Positions 9,327 to 19,607 are shown, counted from the stretch's first letter. The stretch is 55,210 bases of DNA from Neocallimastix lanati (nom. inval.) (GCA_016946835.1 JACVTC010000292.1:1-55210); one strand, 5' to 3'. Numbers and translations are program-made. The notes: generated by a model not told the origin, from the letters alone.

Positions 9327-10290
9327 ATAAGAAAGAGAAGTGAATTTTCTATTATTCTTTAAATATTCTTGATATATTCTTTGATTCCTTGGATTATTTT
9401 CAACTTCATAAGAAGGCACCCAATTACTTGAACTTTTATATTTGTATCTAACTCTATATTCGTAGCAGTTTTTCTTGTAGTTTGTCCTAAATCCAGAAAT
9501 TTCAATAATATCATTAATGGATTCATTGTGCGAACTTCTATTTAAAAACTTTTGCGGAGTTGGGACATAAGGTTCCAATTCAGAGATATGAAAGATTGGA
9601 TGATGTTTTGGAAAAGGTGACTTTTTAAGATCAATTTTATAATTATTATTCTCTAAAACATCGATTACCTTGTAAGGTCCATATTTGCAAGGAGCGAGTT
9701 TAGAACAATCTTCAATATTTAAGGAAGGAGGTGCTTGAATCCAAACCAAGTCACCTTCTTTTATTACAGGAGGTGGCATCCTTTTCTTATCCGCATAATT
9801 TTTATATAATTCTTTAGATCTTAATAAGACATCTTTAATATGATTAAAACTTGTACTTACATTTTTAATAAATTTACTATTAGTATCAACTTGGGGTAGT
9901 AAGAAATATTCGTCCATAGATGGATGAAATCCATAGTTAATAAAGAAAGGTGTTTCTTTTGTAGATTCATTGACTGAATTATTATAAGCGAACTCTGCAA
10001 GATAGATCCAATTAATCCAATCGTCGTGATAATAAGATCTTGAATAAGCTCTTAAATACTGTTCAATAAAGGAGTTACATCTCTCAACTTGACCAACAGT
10101 CTCATGATGATCTGTTGTAGCTAATTTGGATTTAATATTAAGTAATTTCATGAATTCTTTCCAAAGTGCACTTGTAAACTGAGGACCTCTATCTGTATAC
10201 ATATCATAAGGAAGGCCATGTAATTTATAAACATTATTCATAAATGCTTTGGCAGTTTGTTTTGCATCAGGAATTTGTTTGAAAGGTATT
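9321..10290 (-). pseudogene. Integrase C-terminal half with chromodomain-like end, element F
   Basis: The open frame enters from a deletion junction near 10290-10330 and has no credible start codon. It begins inside the integrase core: the second catalytic Asp (YTDRGPQFTS) and Glu (VGQVERCN) are visible, while the first Asp and the HHCC zinc domain are gone. Then come the linker with SELEPYVP, as in IN of Tf1/sushi elements, and a tail with YEYRVRYKYKSSSNWVPSYE that resembles a degenerate chromodomain. The same segment order is intact in element E. The frame differs from that of the protease fragment upstream, so no joint protein is made. It is best read as the residue of one large internal deletion. 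Confidence 0.85.
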
Positions 10291-11013
10291 AAGTTTTTTA
10301 TTAAAAAATTTTTTATTATAATTAAACTTCTGATCAAATTTTTTTAAATTTTTTGAAAAATTTTTATAATTAAATTTTTTTATTGATTTATTAAAAAGTA
10401 AATAATTTTTTAAAATTTTATTTTTCATCGACTGTAGATATAAATTGTTTTTGCAATATTTATTAGGATTTTTGTTATTTTTATTTGAAAAATAATAATT
10501 TAAGTAAGAATATAATATATTCTTATCATAATTATAGTGAATTTTGAATTTTCGCATGAATTGATTACCAAAAAGTAGATCAGTTGGTATGCAATTTGTT
10601 ATTAGAAATTTTTCATTGTAATTTTTAAAATAAAATTTTTTATTCTTTTGTATTTTTATTTGAAATTTTAGCCAAACGTACTGATCTATCTTAGTAGTAG
10701 AACCAGATATACCTTTGACTGAAATTTTATTTTTTAAATTATAAATTTTTAAATTTAGTTTTTGAACTAAATTTTTTGTAATAAAATTACAAAATGATCC
10801 AGAATCTAGCATAGATTCAGATGTAATTTTTTGGTTATTTTTAATTTTTAATTTATTATTATTAATTGGTAGTCTTGTTGGAATGTAGCAATGGAATAAA
10901 AGAAAAGTTGAAGGTAGTTTTTGGGTTGTGATGTTATCAAATGAAGGAAAGTTATAATAAATTGTTTTTACATTTTTTGATGAATTGGACTCCGAGTGAA
11001 GTCCTTCATTTAG
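10267..11013 (-). pseudogene. Protease fragment of element F pol
   Basis: This is the -1 frame relative to gag, open from the slippery site at 11013. It encodes an Asn/Lys-rich linker and then an aspartic protease with the canonical active site LDSGS (about 10812-10795), followed by the GISGSTTKI flap-type region and LLFGNQF. Beyond that the sequence becomes low-complexity Lys/Asn/Phe and ends at the deletion where reverse transcriptase should start. Protease could still be made as a Gag-Pro fusion. No RT or RNase H residue is present. Confidence 0.8.
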
Positions 11014-11019
11014 TTTTTT
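10987..11019 (-). promoter_or_regulatory. -1 ribosomal frameshift signal, element F
   Basis: On the minus strand, slippery heptamer AAAAAAC (11019-11013) is in gag phase (A AAA AAC). An 8-nt spacer holding the gag stop follows, then a hairpin GGACT with an 8-nt loop and AGTCC (11004-10987). The protease frame is -1. A AAA AAC is the classic gag-pro slippery site of some retroviruses. The heptamer differs from that of A-D, but stem length and loop size are the same. Confidence 0.8.
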
Positions 11020-12089
11020 GAATTATTATTATTTGTACTATTATTACTGTTATTATTAATTTTATTAAAGTTATTATTATTATGGACTTTATTATAATTA
11101 TTATTATAATATTTATTATAATTGTTATTATTATTATATTTATTATTATTGTTGTTGTTGTTATTGTGGACATTAGAAGGCTTTTTCTTTAAATTTTTAT
11201 TACCATTAGATTTTAATTGACCTTTAGATTTCAAGGAATTTTCGTAAAGAATACATCTAGTATAAATAGTACTAAGATCAGAAGGAAATTCATCCATTTT
11301 TTCTATTTCTTCCTGGAACCTTGGGTGCAATCCATTATAAAAGAATAAAACTAAAGCTTCTTCATTCCAATTCAAACATGTTGTAAGGGTTCGAAATTCA
11401 TCAATATAATCATTAATTTTCCCAAATGTGTGAGAAATTTTTGCGAGTTGGATCATGGCTAATTTCTTACTGGCAACATTATTAAAAGCTTTCCTTAATT
11501 CTTTAATCAATTCTTCTAATGTTGCTGGACTTCTATCTTTATATTTGGCATAATACCAATTACGAGCACCATCTCTTAAGCGTGACTTAACATAATTAAT
11601 TTTTACATCCATAGTAGATTCACAGTTAGGATAAGTCTTAAAAGTATCTTCACAGAGCTGACAAAAGAGATCGGTTTCCTTAGTATCCCCAGTGAAAAAT
11701 CCAGGTTCTGGGACTTCTTGAAGTGTATTGGGAATAGTATTCCTCATTATTACATCATTGTCTGCCTCTCTTCTTGTTGATATAGAAGCGTTATCATCTT
11801 GATTTTGAGAAGCATTAACATTAGGAATAAAATCGAATTTCTGATTTAAAATGCTGGTAATAGAAGAAAGTTGTTTTATGATATTCTTGTTATCCCTATT
11901 TAAAGTAAAAAGTTTCTTTTGAAGATCTTCATTATATTTATTAAAATCTTCTCTTGATAAGAATGTAACTTCTGCATCTTTTGCCAGTTCAGAGACAGTA
12001 ATCTGAGCGTCTGTTCTTAGCTTATTTACTTCCGACATAGGAGCAAAGTCAGGATAGGAGTTTGCCCACACGTTATTATAAAGGGACAT
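11010..12089 (-). CDS. gag: Gag of element F (chromovirus)
   Basis: 359 aa from an ATG at 12089, about 35 nt after the 5' LTR. The N-terminus has heptad-like Leu/Ile spacing around residues 20-100, a possible coiled coil. A retrotransposon Gag core follows: residues ~130-280 carry EPGFFTGDTKETDLF, WYYAKYKDRS and FYNGLHPRFQEEI, as in Tf1/sushi Gags. The last ~60 residues are almost pure Asn with a few Lys/Tyr and take the place of a zinc knuckle; no CCHC is present. Asn runs are common in very AT-rich genomes because AAT/AAC repeats expand. The ORF is intact and ends at the frameshift signal, so F may still make particles. Confidence 0.82.
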   Translation of the reverse strand: MSLYNNVWANSYPDFAPMSEVNKLRTDAQITVSELAKDAEVTFLSREDFNKYNEDLQKKLFTLNRDNKNIIKQLSSITSILNQKFDFIPNVNASQNQDDNASISTRREADNDVIMRNTIPNTLQEVPEPGFFTGDTKETDLFCQLCEDTFKTYPNCESTMDVKINYVKSRLRDGARNWYYAKYKDRSPATLEELIKELRKAFNNVASKKLAMIQLAKISHTFGKINDYIDEFRTLTTCLNWNEEALVLFFYNGLHPRFQEEIEKMDEFPSDLSTIYTRCILYENSLKSKGQLKSNGNKNLKKKPSNVHNNNNNNNNKYNNNNNYNKYYNNNYNKVHNNNNFNKINNNSNNSTNNNNSKN

Positions 12090-12113
12090 ATCAAGGTGAT
12101 TCTCTTTTCTAAG

Positions 12114-12123
12114 GTAAGGTTAT
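12114..12123 (-). other. Element F self-priming primer-binding site
   Basis: Directly after the 5' LTR the minus strand reads ATAACCTTAC. It is exactly complementary to GTAAGGTTAT at 12345-12336 inside the LTR, about 30 nt downstream of a TATA box (TATAAAAAG, 12382-12374). No TGG tRNA-type site is present. This is the self-primer geometry known for Tf1. Confidence 0.75.
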
Positions 12124-12857
12124 TGTTAAAAAGTAAACAGGTTGAATTTAACGAGGAATCAGGTTGATATATCTATATAATATAACTATATAGATATAAG
12201 TAAATTACTAAAATAAAAGAGTTATAAAGTTAAATTTGTTAATTTAACACTTAATTAAAACTAATAATTGGTTTGATATGATAAAAATTTTTATTTATTA
12301 ATAAAAATATATAGTTATATTATAATAGGTTAACTATAACCTTACAAAGGACAAAAAGATAAATTTGAATTTTCTTTTTATACTTTGTAGGTTTGGAATA
12401 TTGATAATAATAATATAAAGTTGATAATAATAATATTTAGTATAAGAATATGTTTAATATAAATAAATTATATTTTTTAATCTAATATATTAGCTAATAT
12501 ATATAATATAATATTAAATTTAAATATTTAATATAGTAATTAATAATTAATAATTAATTAAATCAATATAACATAAATTAATACATAAACATTAATTTAT
12601 GAATCAAGGATGACATGACCAAATGATTCATGTTAATAAATATTTTATTTATTAATAATATTTAAGATTAATATGATATCATTAGAATCAGTAGGCCTAA
12701 GCTGGTCCTAAGATGATCAAATAACTTATAATATTATAAAATAAATAAAATTTAAAGAATAATTAATGAATTATAAATTTTTATTAATTATTTTGTTTTT
12801 AATAATTTTAATTGAAATTAATTGAAATTGAAATTTAATTCAGTTGTAATTTCGACA
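12124..12857 (-). repeat. Element F 5' LTR
   Basis: 734 bp, matching 8002-8735 almost base for base. It contains a TATA box (12382-12374) and predicted RNA start (12345). The flanking 5-bp duplication attct is perfect. Confidence 0.9.
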
Positions 12858-12862
12858 ATTCT

Positions 12863-13880
12863 TGATAAAGTTTTCTAACTTAACCCAAAAATTAATCCAT
12901 TCTAAAAAAAAATTAAATCCATATTTAAGAAAAATTAATTAAATAAAGATAATTAAAATAAAATAATAATAAATTAATTAATCATTAATAATTTTAATTA
13001 AAAACTAAAATAAATTAATAAATAATATTTTTCTAAAACAACAAATAAACAAAATAATAAACATATTTAATAAATTATAAACAACAAATAAACAAACTTA
13101 TAAACAACGCAAAATTAAAATTAAATAGTTAAATAATTTTTTAAGTTACTTTTATTTAAAATAATGATTATTTTATTTATTTTATAACTCAACTTTTATA
13201 AACAAATTGTAATTAAAATAACATTTTAAAACTTATCTTTATTAACATTTTAATTGTAAATATTGTTTAATTTAATAATAAATTATTCTTTATTTCTCTT
13301 TTATTAATTTTATTATTTTTAATGTAAATAGTTTAAAATCAAAGAAAAATATAAAAACATGTAAATATTTCTTATAAATTATTCTTTATTATTAATTAGT
13401 TAATAAATTATTATAAATATTTTATTAGTTTTAATAATCAATTTTTTTATGATTATTAATTATTTAATAAATTATTATAGATATTTTATTAGTTTTTAAT
13501 AATCAATTTTTTATGATTATTAATTAGTTAATAAATTATTATAAATATTTTATTAGTTATTAATAATCAATTTTATTATTAAAATTTAAAATAAATTAGT
13601 ATAAATAATAAATATTTCATTTTATTATTTTATTAGTTTTTAACAATTATTTTATTAATTTAAACAAAATTAATTATTAAATAAATAAAGATTAATATTA
13701 AAATAAAAATAAATTTTTTTAATAAAACATTTTTGTGTTTAATAATAAAACATATTTATTTTTTTTTTAAATTTCTTAAATCAATTTTATTCAGTATTTA
13801 TCCTTTTATTCACTTCTGCAAAATTTAATTTTTGTAGATTAAGAATATTAGGTATAAATCAAACTGAAGATTTCGTTACA
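12863..13880 (-). other. U3 part of element G LTR, no gene
   Basis: About 1 kb of nearly pure A/T DNA from the outer end of G's LTR, split from 7951-8001 by element F. The only internal structure seen is three tandem ~62-bp repeats (13390-13577). No ORF or promoter motif is convincing. Confidence 0.55.
13390..13577. repeat. Three ~62-bp tandem repeats in G LTR
   Basis: Each unit carries attaatta, a TTAATAAATTATTATA block, ATATTTTATTAG and taataatcaa. The units differ by a few substitutions. Confidence 0.75.
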
Positions 13881-14503
13881 ATAATATATATTAAGAAATA
13901 GTAAAAGATTTTATAATATTTTAAATATTAAAATAATTAAATAGTAATAACTTAATAATAATCTTGTTCATAATATTAAATAATTATAATAATTTTTATT
14001 ATTATAATAATATTATTTAATAATAATATTTATATACATTTGATTGGAAAATATAGTTACACCAACTATAATAATAATATAAATATAAAATTTTTTTATA
14101 TGGAATAATTAGTTCTTTAGAAATTAATTTATAAAATAATTATGAAATTTATTAAGAGAATTTATTTAGAAAAATAATGAATTTTAACAATTAAAAATAT
14201 TTCTCAACGTTGTATAATCAACTATAAAAATATTAAATAAAAATTATTATTATAACAAATATATAAAGTTATAAACTATATTATTTATATTATAGTATTT
14301 AACTATTTTAATTATTTATAAAAAGAATTATAATATTTAATATATAGATTAAATATTATATAAATTTTTAATAAAACATTTTTTTTAAAATAATTAAGTA
14401 AATTTAAATATTAAATATCGGTAAAACTTGTTAAAATAAAACAAGGTAAAACGATATAAAATAAGTTTAAGAAAATAAAATAAATAATACCTTAAACTTA
14501 TTA
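13881..14503 (+). repeat. Element B 5' LTR (lacks first 12 bp)
   Basis: Corresponds base for base to 20151-20773. It ends CTTATTA. Highly AT-rich. Confidence 0.88.
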
Positions 14504-14505
14504 AG

Positions 14506-14522
14506 TGGTGGAGAACCTCATT
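14506..14522 (+). other. Element B primer-binding site (tRNA-type)
   Basis: TGGTGGAGAACCTCATT begins 2 nt after the LTR. It starts TGG, as for a tRNA CCA end, but diverges after TGGTGGAGA from the site of A, C and D, so a different tRNA is used. Confidence 0.65.
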
Positions 14523-14595
14523 CTACTCCCGGGAAAGCAAATTCCTTGAACATTTTTTATTATTACATTTTTAAACCCATTTCTTGTATTTCAAA

Positions 14596-15447
14596 ATGAG
14601 TAGTAGTTCTAGTAAATCTGTTAAAGATGACTATGAAAAGGCTTCTAATATGGCAAAGGATATTGAAGCTTTAGGTGCCAAGAACACAAAATTTTTCAGA
14701 TGGAAAATGGAACTGGAAGACATTTTCGAAGATCTTAATCTATCTGAAAAAGAAAAGAAAAGAATCAGTATTTCTACTACCACCGGCAAATTAAAAGAGT
14801 CTTGTACAAATATTTACTTTCAGAACAAAAAGTTATCCTTTGAGGAGTTTACTTCAAAGATTGAAAAATTAATTGATAATGGTAAATCATCAATTAAGAA
14901 CCTTTCAAAACTCGAAAATATTAAAATTTCTAATTTAACAGTTAATGAATTTAACAGTGAATATAGTGACTTGCTACATGGAATATCTGATAGAGACAAA
15001 CCATCTGTTGAAAGACAGATATTCCTGTACACTAAAGCCTTTAAAAGAAGAACTCCAATTTTTAATATTCTTTTAAATAAACAACCAAAATCCTTAGAAG
15101 ATGCCATGAATTATGCTTTAAAAGCTGAAGAAACCATTAATGAATATGAGAGTGACGACGAAAGTGATTTTTACAAATCTAAAAAGAGAACCAACTTTTC
15201 AAGAAGAAGACAGTCAAATTCTAATAACTCAAGACTTTTCGAAAATAAAGACAAGAATGAAAAATCAAAACAATCAAAAGAAGAATCCGATTTAGAAGCC
15301 CTCACCAAGAGTTTTGCCGAAATGAAGATTCATGTATGTCATCGTTGTAATCAGAAAGGTCACGAAGAACGCTATTGTCCTAACGAAATGACTGATCTCA
15401 ACAAAGCTATTGCTTCTATTCTATCCTTACAAGACCATTTAAATTAA
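14596..15447 (+). CDS. gag: Gag of element B (Ty3/gypsy)
   Basis: 283 aa from ATG 14596 (MSSSSSKSVK); the in-frame triplet further upstream is TTG and is not used here. Residues ~30-190 form the Gag core (FFRWKMELEDIFEDL, then a region ending in SLEDAMNYALKAEETI). A basic Ser/Asn/Arg stretch follows, then a zinc knuckle C-x2-C-x4-H-x4-C in HVCHRCNQKGHEERYC. It ends LQDHLN at the slippery site. Domain order and size match the Gags of A, C and D, but sequence similarity is limited mostly to the knuckle and surrounding layout. It forms the particle and binds element RNA. Confidence 0.86.
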   Translation: MSSSSSKSVKDDYEKASNMAKDIEALGAKNTKFFRWKMELEDIFEDLNLSEKEKKRISISTTTGKLKESCTNIYFQNKKLSFEEFTSKIEKLIDNGKSSIKNLSKLENIKISNLTVNEFNSEYSDLLHGISDRDKPSVERQIFLYTKAFKRRTPIFNILLNKQPKSLEDAMNYALKAEETINEYESDDESDFYKSKKRTNFSRRRQSNSNNSRLFENKDKNEKSKQSKEESDLEALTKSFAEMKIHVCHRCNQKGHEERYCPNEMTDLNKAIASILSLQDHLN

Positions 15448-15471
15448 TTAAGGGAAGTTCTCAATCTTCCC
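15438..15471 (+). promoter_or_regulatory. -1 ribosomal frameshift signal, element B
   Basis: Slippery heptamer TTTAAAT (15438-15444) is in gag phase. A 7-nt spacer with the stop codon follows, then stem GGGAAG (15452-15457), an 8-nt loop and CTTCCC (15466-15471). Pol is open in the -1 frame from 15444. The stem differs from that of A, C and D while the geometry is the same. Confidence 0.85.
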
Positions 15472-18400
15472 ACCATATAAATAAAATTGAGACCTTCTCG
15501 GATAATGATACAGACACTGATGATAACTATTATGACTCAAAGGTCGATTATAAAAATAATAAAAATATGTTAGAAGATCACATGACTGAAAATTTAGAAA
15601 AAAAAATTTTCCAAAATGATTTTTACCAATCAGAAAATGAGTATTCTTCAGAAAATTCTGATATTCTTGATTCTGATGATTCTACCACAGATCACGTGAC
15701 TTCTTCAACCAATAAAAATGATATCAAAAACCTTATCTACGCTATCAAGAGAAAAGTTTCTGAAACAAATTTTGAGAAAGATCACGTGAGTAGCAAAAAT
15801 AGTATAAACAAAAATATGTCACGTGATGTAGCTGTACCCAAGAAGAGAAGGAACCTTAAAGAAAGTGCACTTCCTATTAGCACAAAGGCCACTCAATTGT
15901 TAGCACAACAAGAAAATCACGATATCGGAACATATCAACACAATAATTACCGTGGTGACAATACTACTAAAAATAATAACACTGAAAGACTTGACATTCT
16001 AGACACGTCAATAATCAGTGGGAAAAACATTACTAGTGCCAAAAAGAAGAATAAAGAAATTAGAAATAAAAGAAGACTTGGACCTGATGAAATAAATAAA
16101 TCTTCAACAACTTTAGAAGACCCTCCAGACATTGAAATTGATGGCAACAAAACAAAAAGTAATTATTACGACTTCCTTAGAACCATCCTAATGTTAGACA
16201 ATAGGAAAGAATACGACCTATTTTATGCCCTTAATAATACTAACGCGGGAATCACGTTCGCTCAGTTATTCGCAGTAAGTCCACTCCTTAGACGGCTATG
16301 TATCAAAGGTCTTAAATTAAATCCTAATGATATAAGGAAAATCAATTCTGTTCATCATGTGAATATAAATGAAAACGATAGTGATTTCCTTATTAATATC
16401 TTTAAGAATATAAATTCAGAACCTTCCGATGATTCAAAGGCTCATCAAGACCCTGTTGAAAACCCCAAAGACAATATTAAAAGAATTAATGTACTTGGTA
16501 AAGCTGGCATTGCTTCCGTTATTGGTTCAGTTGACAAAAATATGGTTAAAGTCCTTGTCGATACGGGTTCTGAAGCTAATGTTATAACTACTTCCTTCTT
16601 TAAAATTATTGCAAAAAACCATAAAGTCCTTAAACTAGAAAGAAATTATTTCAAGGTTGCCGGAAAACAGATTATTTCCTCAGATCAGGTCGTCCATCTA
16701 TGTTTAAAATTTGAAAATTTAGATATTAATGTTCCTTTCTACATTTTAGATGATGATGACACTTCTTACGATATTATTATTGGTCGCCAAGTTCATAAGG
16801 ATTATCGTTTATATATTGATCCTGACGACGATGCCTTATACAAAAAAACTGATTCTGGACCAGTTCTTGTTGCCCATCCTACGGATATTACTATTCCTGG
16901 AAACAGATTATACAGAATCTCTATATGTAATAGTACTAATGAACTACTTACTCTTTCAAAACGTTCAGATAATGATATTGAACTTAAAAATATTGATAAC
17001 AAAAAATTAAATAATTTAATTAATGAATATAAAGATGTTTTAATCAATTCTATTGATGATGTTTCTGTCGCTAAAGCTGAACCACACTCCATTGAACTAA
17101 CAAACAATAAACCAATTAAAATGAGACCTTATAAAACCTCTTTAGAACAATCTAATGCTCTCAAAGAAGAAATTATAAAACTGTTGAAGCATGGATTAAT
17201 TGAACCGTCACACTCACCATGGTCTTTTCCCGTTATTCTCGTAAGAAAGAAAAATGGTAAATGGCGTATGTGTGTAGATTACAGAAGGTTAAATCAAATC
17301 ACTATCAAAGACGCATATGCATTACCCTTTATTGATGAACTATTAGAATCAGTATTCGGTGCTAAATATTTTTCTGCTATTGATCTCTTCTCTGGTTTTC
17401 ATCAAATTCCAATGAATCCTAGGGATATTGAAAAAACTGCCTTTACAACCAAATACGGTAACTTCAATTTTAAAGTTATGCCATTCGGATTAACCAACGC
17501 TCCTGCAACATTTCAAAGAGAAATGAATCGAATTCTTATGCCTCTCATTGGTGTCTGCTTGTTTGTTTACATGGACGATATTCTTGTATATTCTCCCACG
17601 TTGGAACAACACTTAAAGGATTTAGAAAAACTTTTTAAAATCCTTCGTGACAATAAATTTTCTATCAATATTGATAAATGTTCTTTTTGTAAGCATTCTG
17701 TTGAAGTTTTAGGTCATATGCTTACTGGTGAAGGTATTAAACCTGTTCCTTCAAAAGTTTTAGCCATCATGTCCTGGGACATACCTAAAGATGTTTCTCA
17801 GCTTCGTTCTTTCCTCGGACTTATTAGTTATTATCGTAAGTTTATTCCTAACTTCGCTGGTTTCTCTAATTGTTTATATAAACTTACAAGTCCCAAAGTT
17901 CCTTTTGTATGGACTAATATTCATTCTGAAGCTTTCGAAAATCTTAAAAAGGCAATTTGTTCCAATTCTGTGCTTAAATATCCTGACCCAAACCGTCCAC
18001 TTATTATTCGTACAGACGCGTCCTCGTATGCAGTCGGTGCTGTTCTTTTACAAATTCAAGACTCGTCCAAGTTAGAATTTCCAATTTATTGTGTTAGTCG
18101 TTGTCTCAAAAATGCTGAAACTAGATACTCAGTTACGGAAAAAGAAGGTATTGCCGTTATTTTCGCTTTAAAAAAATTTCGTTCTTATATCTCTGCTTCT
18201 CCCTTTCCTGTAAAACTTTTTACTGATCATAAACCTCTTGTAGGTTTCTTTTATAACAGTATTCCTAATAAAGATCGTCATTTTAGATGGATTGCCATTT
18301 TTAACGAATTTCGAGTTGACCTTATTTATGATAAGGGTAAGAATAACGTTTTCGCTGATGCTCTTTCTCGTATTCCCTCTTCACAACATTTGAAAATTAA

Positions 18401-19607
18401 TACCATTCACTCTATTCTTAGTAATGATGAAAGTAATGACGTTTCCTCATTTGCTCCTCCTAAAATATTAGAATATGTTAAAAAGAATTACTCATTTTAT
18501 GATGGTTCTCTTGTTTTTCATGACAAATCTGGGAAACTCCTTAAAGTTATTGAAGATGAGGATGTTAAATCTTCTCTAATCCGTAAAGCTCATCTTGTAG
18601 GCCATGAAGGTGTAGAAAAAACACTTTCTAGGTTGAAAGAAGCTTATTACTGGCCTGGTATGTATAAAGATATTGATAAATGTGTTAAATCATGCTTACG
18701 TTGTCAATGTTACCGTCCAAAACCGATTACTAAAAATCTTTCAAATATTCCCACTCCAGTCGAAAGACCATTTGTTAGAGTTGGCCTTGACATAGTTGGT
18801 CCTCTCCCTATTACAAATAAAGGAAACCAATATTTAATTGTACTCGTAGACTATACAACAAAATGGGTTGAGGCTATGCCACTAAAAAATATTGAAAGTC
18901 AAGACGTAATATATTTTTTAAAGGATGTCTTTGCAAGACACGGTGTTCCAGAAATAATTGTAACTGATAATGGTCCGCAGTTTTCATCTGATATTACAAA
19001 AACAATGATAGACTTATATGGTTCATGGGTACAATTTGTAGCTCCACATCATCCTGAAGCTAATGGACAGGTAGAAAATAGAAACAGAGAAATAATTAAA
19101 ATACTAAGACACCTTTGTTTCAATCAAGAAAATTGGGATGATTATATTCCTGCTTCTTTATGGGCTCTTCGTACTACAAGATCTAGTGTTACTGGATTCA
19201 GTAGTTTCGAACTTCTCTATGGAAGGAAAGATTTATGGCCTCTTAGTGTAGTAATTTCCGATATCAACAAAGCTAAAAACGAAACTAATGAAGAATACAA
19301 TTTAAGAAGATTCATTTTACATCAAAAATGGGTTAAAGAAGCTATGGAAAATATTAAAAAAGCTCATGCCTACTGGTCACAAAGAAGTAAAGCAAGAGAT
19401 AATATGAATCATAAATATAAGCCAGGAGATTTAGTGCTTGTTCGCTACATAGGAAGAAAAAAATTAGATCCATTTTTCTTAGGACCATATAAAGTTTTAA
19501 AAGCATCAAAATATAATACCTTAGTTCTAGAAACAATTGACACACATAAAATTTTAGAACGTAACATACATATAAAAAATGTCAAACCGTACTTAGTATC
19601 AATATAA
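15444..19607 (+). CDS. pol: Pol of element B (PR-RT-RNase H-IN), -1 frame
   Basis: The frame is open from the slippery site; the first ATG is at 15567, but expression should be by frameshift. Counting from 15567: a ~300-residue charged N-terminal extension; protease with canonical VDTGSEANV (DTG 332-334); RT with GKWRMCVDYRRLN near 564-576 and catalytic YMDD at 668-671; RNase H with RTDASSYAVGAV and TDHKPLV; integrase HHCC (HLVGHEG, then CLRCQC); and a DDE core with GLDIVGP, TDNGPQFSS and NGQVENRN. The C-terminal GPYKVLKASKYNTLVLE resembles the IN tail of A. No chromodomain. All key residues are intact. Compared with A, C and D, B keeps the normal protease glycine. Confidence 0.93.
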   Translation, partial: LIKGSSQSSHHINKIETFSDNDTDTDDNYYDSKVDYKNNKNMLEDHMTENLEKKIFQNDFYQSENEYSSENSDILDSDDSTTDHVTSSTNKNDIKNLIYAIKRKVSETNFEKDHVSSKNSINKNMSRDVAVPKKRRNLKESALPISTKATQLLAQQENHDIGTYQHNNYRGDNTTKNNNTERLDILDTSIISGKNITSAKKKNKEIRNKRRLGPDEINKSSTTLEDPPDIEIDGNKTKSNYYDFLRTILMLDNRKEYDLFYALNNTNAGITFAQLFAVSPLLRRLCIKGLKLNPNDIRKINSVHHVNINENDSDFLINIFKNINSEPSDDSKAHQDPVENPKDNIKRINVLGKAGIASVIGSVDKNMVKVLVDTGSEANVITTSFFKIIAKNHKVLKLERNYFKVAGKQIISSDQVVHLCLKFENLDINVPFYILDDDDTSYDIIIGRQVHKDYRLYIDPDDDALYKKTDSGPVLVAHPTDITIPGNRLYRISICNSTNELLTLSKRSDNDIELKNIDNKKLNNLINEYKDVLINSIDDVSVAKAEPHSIELTNNKPIKMRPYKTSLEQSNALKEEIIKLLKHGLIEPSHSPWSFPVILVRKKNGKWRMCVDYRRLNQITIKDAYALPFIDELLESVFGAKYFSAIDLFSGFHQIPMNPRDIEKTAFTTKYGNFNFKVMPFGLTNAPATFQREMNRILMPLIGVCLFVYMDDILVYSPTLEQHLKDLEKLFKILRDNKFSINIDKCSFCKHSVEVLGHMLTGEGIKPVPSKVLAIMSWDIPKDVSQLRSFLGLISYYRKFIPNFAGFSNCLYKLTSPKVPFVWTNIHSEAFENLKKAICSNSVLKYPDPNRPLIIRTDASSYAVGAVLLQIQDSSKLEFPIYCVSRCLKNAETRYSVTEKEGIAVIFALKKFRSYISASPFPVKLFTDHKPLVGFFYNSIPNKDRHFRWIAIFNEFRVDLIYDKGKNNVFADALSRIPSSQHLKINTIHSILSNDESNDVSSFAPPKILEYVKKNYSFYDGSLVFHDKSGKLLKVIEDEDVKSSLIRKAHLVGHEGVEKTLSRLKEAYYWPGMYKDIDKCVKSCLRCQCYRPKPITKNLSNIPTPVERPFVRVGLDIVGPLPITNKGNQYLIVLVDYTTKWVEAMPLKNIESQDVIYFLKDVFARHGVPEIIVTDNGPQFSSDITKTMIDLYGSWVQFVAPHHPEANGQVENRNREIIKILRHLCFNQENWDDYIPASLWALRTTRSSVTGFSSFELLYGRKDLWPLSVVISDINKAKNETNEEYNLRRFILHQKWVKEAMENIKKAHAYWSQRSKARDNMNHKYKPGDLVLVRYIGRKKLDPFFLGPYKVLKASKYNTLVLETIDTHKILERNIHIKNVKPYLVSI

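Larger units (their letters stand above)
8002..12857 (-). mobile_element. Element F: chromovirus deletion derivative
   Basis: Two 734-bp LTRs (12124-12857 as 5' and 8002-8735 as 3' on the minus strand) start TGTCG and end TTAACA. A perfect 5-bp target duplication, attct, flanks it (7997-8001 and 12858-12862). Inside are gag, a -1 frameshift signal, a protease fragment and the second half of integrase with a chromodomain-like tail. Reverse transcriptase, RNase H and the first half of integrase are absent. LTRs, primer site, polypurine tract and gag are intact, so F looks like a non-autonomous element that would need Pol from a relative. It lies in the U3 of G. Confidence 0.88.
311..13880 (-). 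mobile_element. Element G 5' LTR, interrupted by elements A and F
   Basis: In minus orientation the LTR starts at 13880 with TGTAACGAAATC and ends at 311 with CGTTACA, the same inverted termini as element E (TGTAACG...CGTTACA). Element A with its target duplication (938-7950) and element F (8002-12862) are inserted in it. Removing them leaves about 1.7 kb. The LTR pieces are 311-937, 7951-8001 and 12863-13880. It contains a tRNA-like module (851-923), a TATA box (552-559) and an RNA start (518). Its outer end abuts the 5' LTR of B exactly where 12 bp of that LTR are missing, so G most likely inserted into B. The U3 portion is far longer than that of E (about 1.07 kb against 0.02 kb upstream of the tRNA-like module), so G is a related but distinct family. 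Confidence 0.65.
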
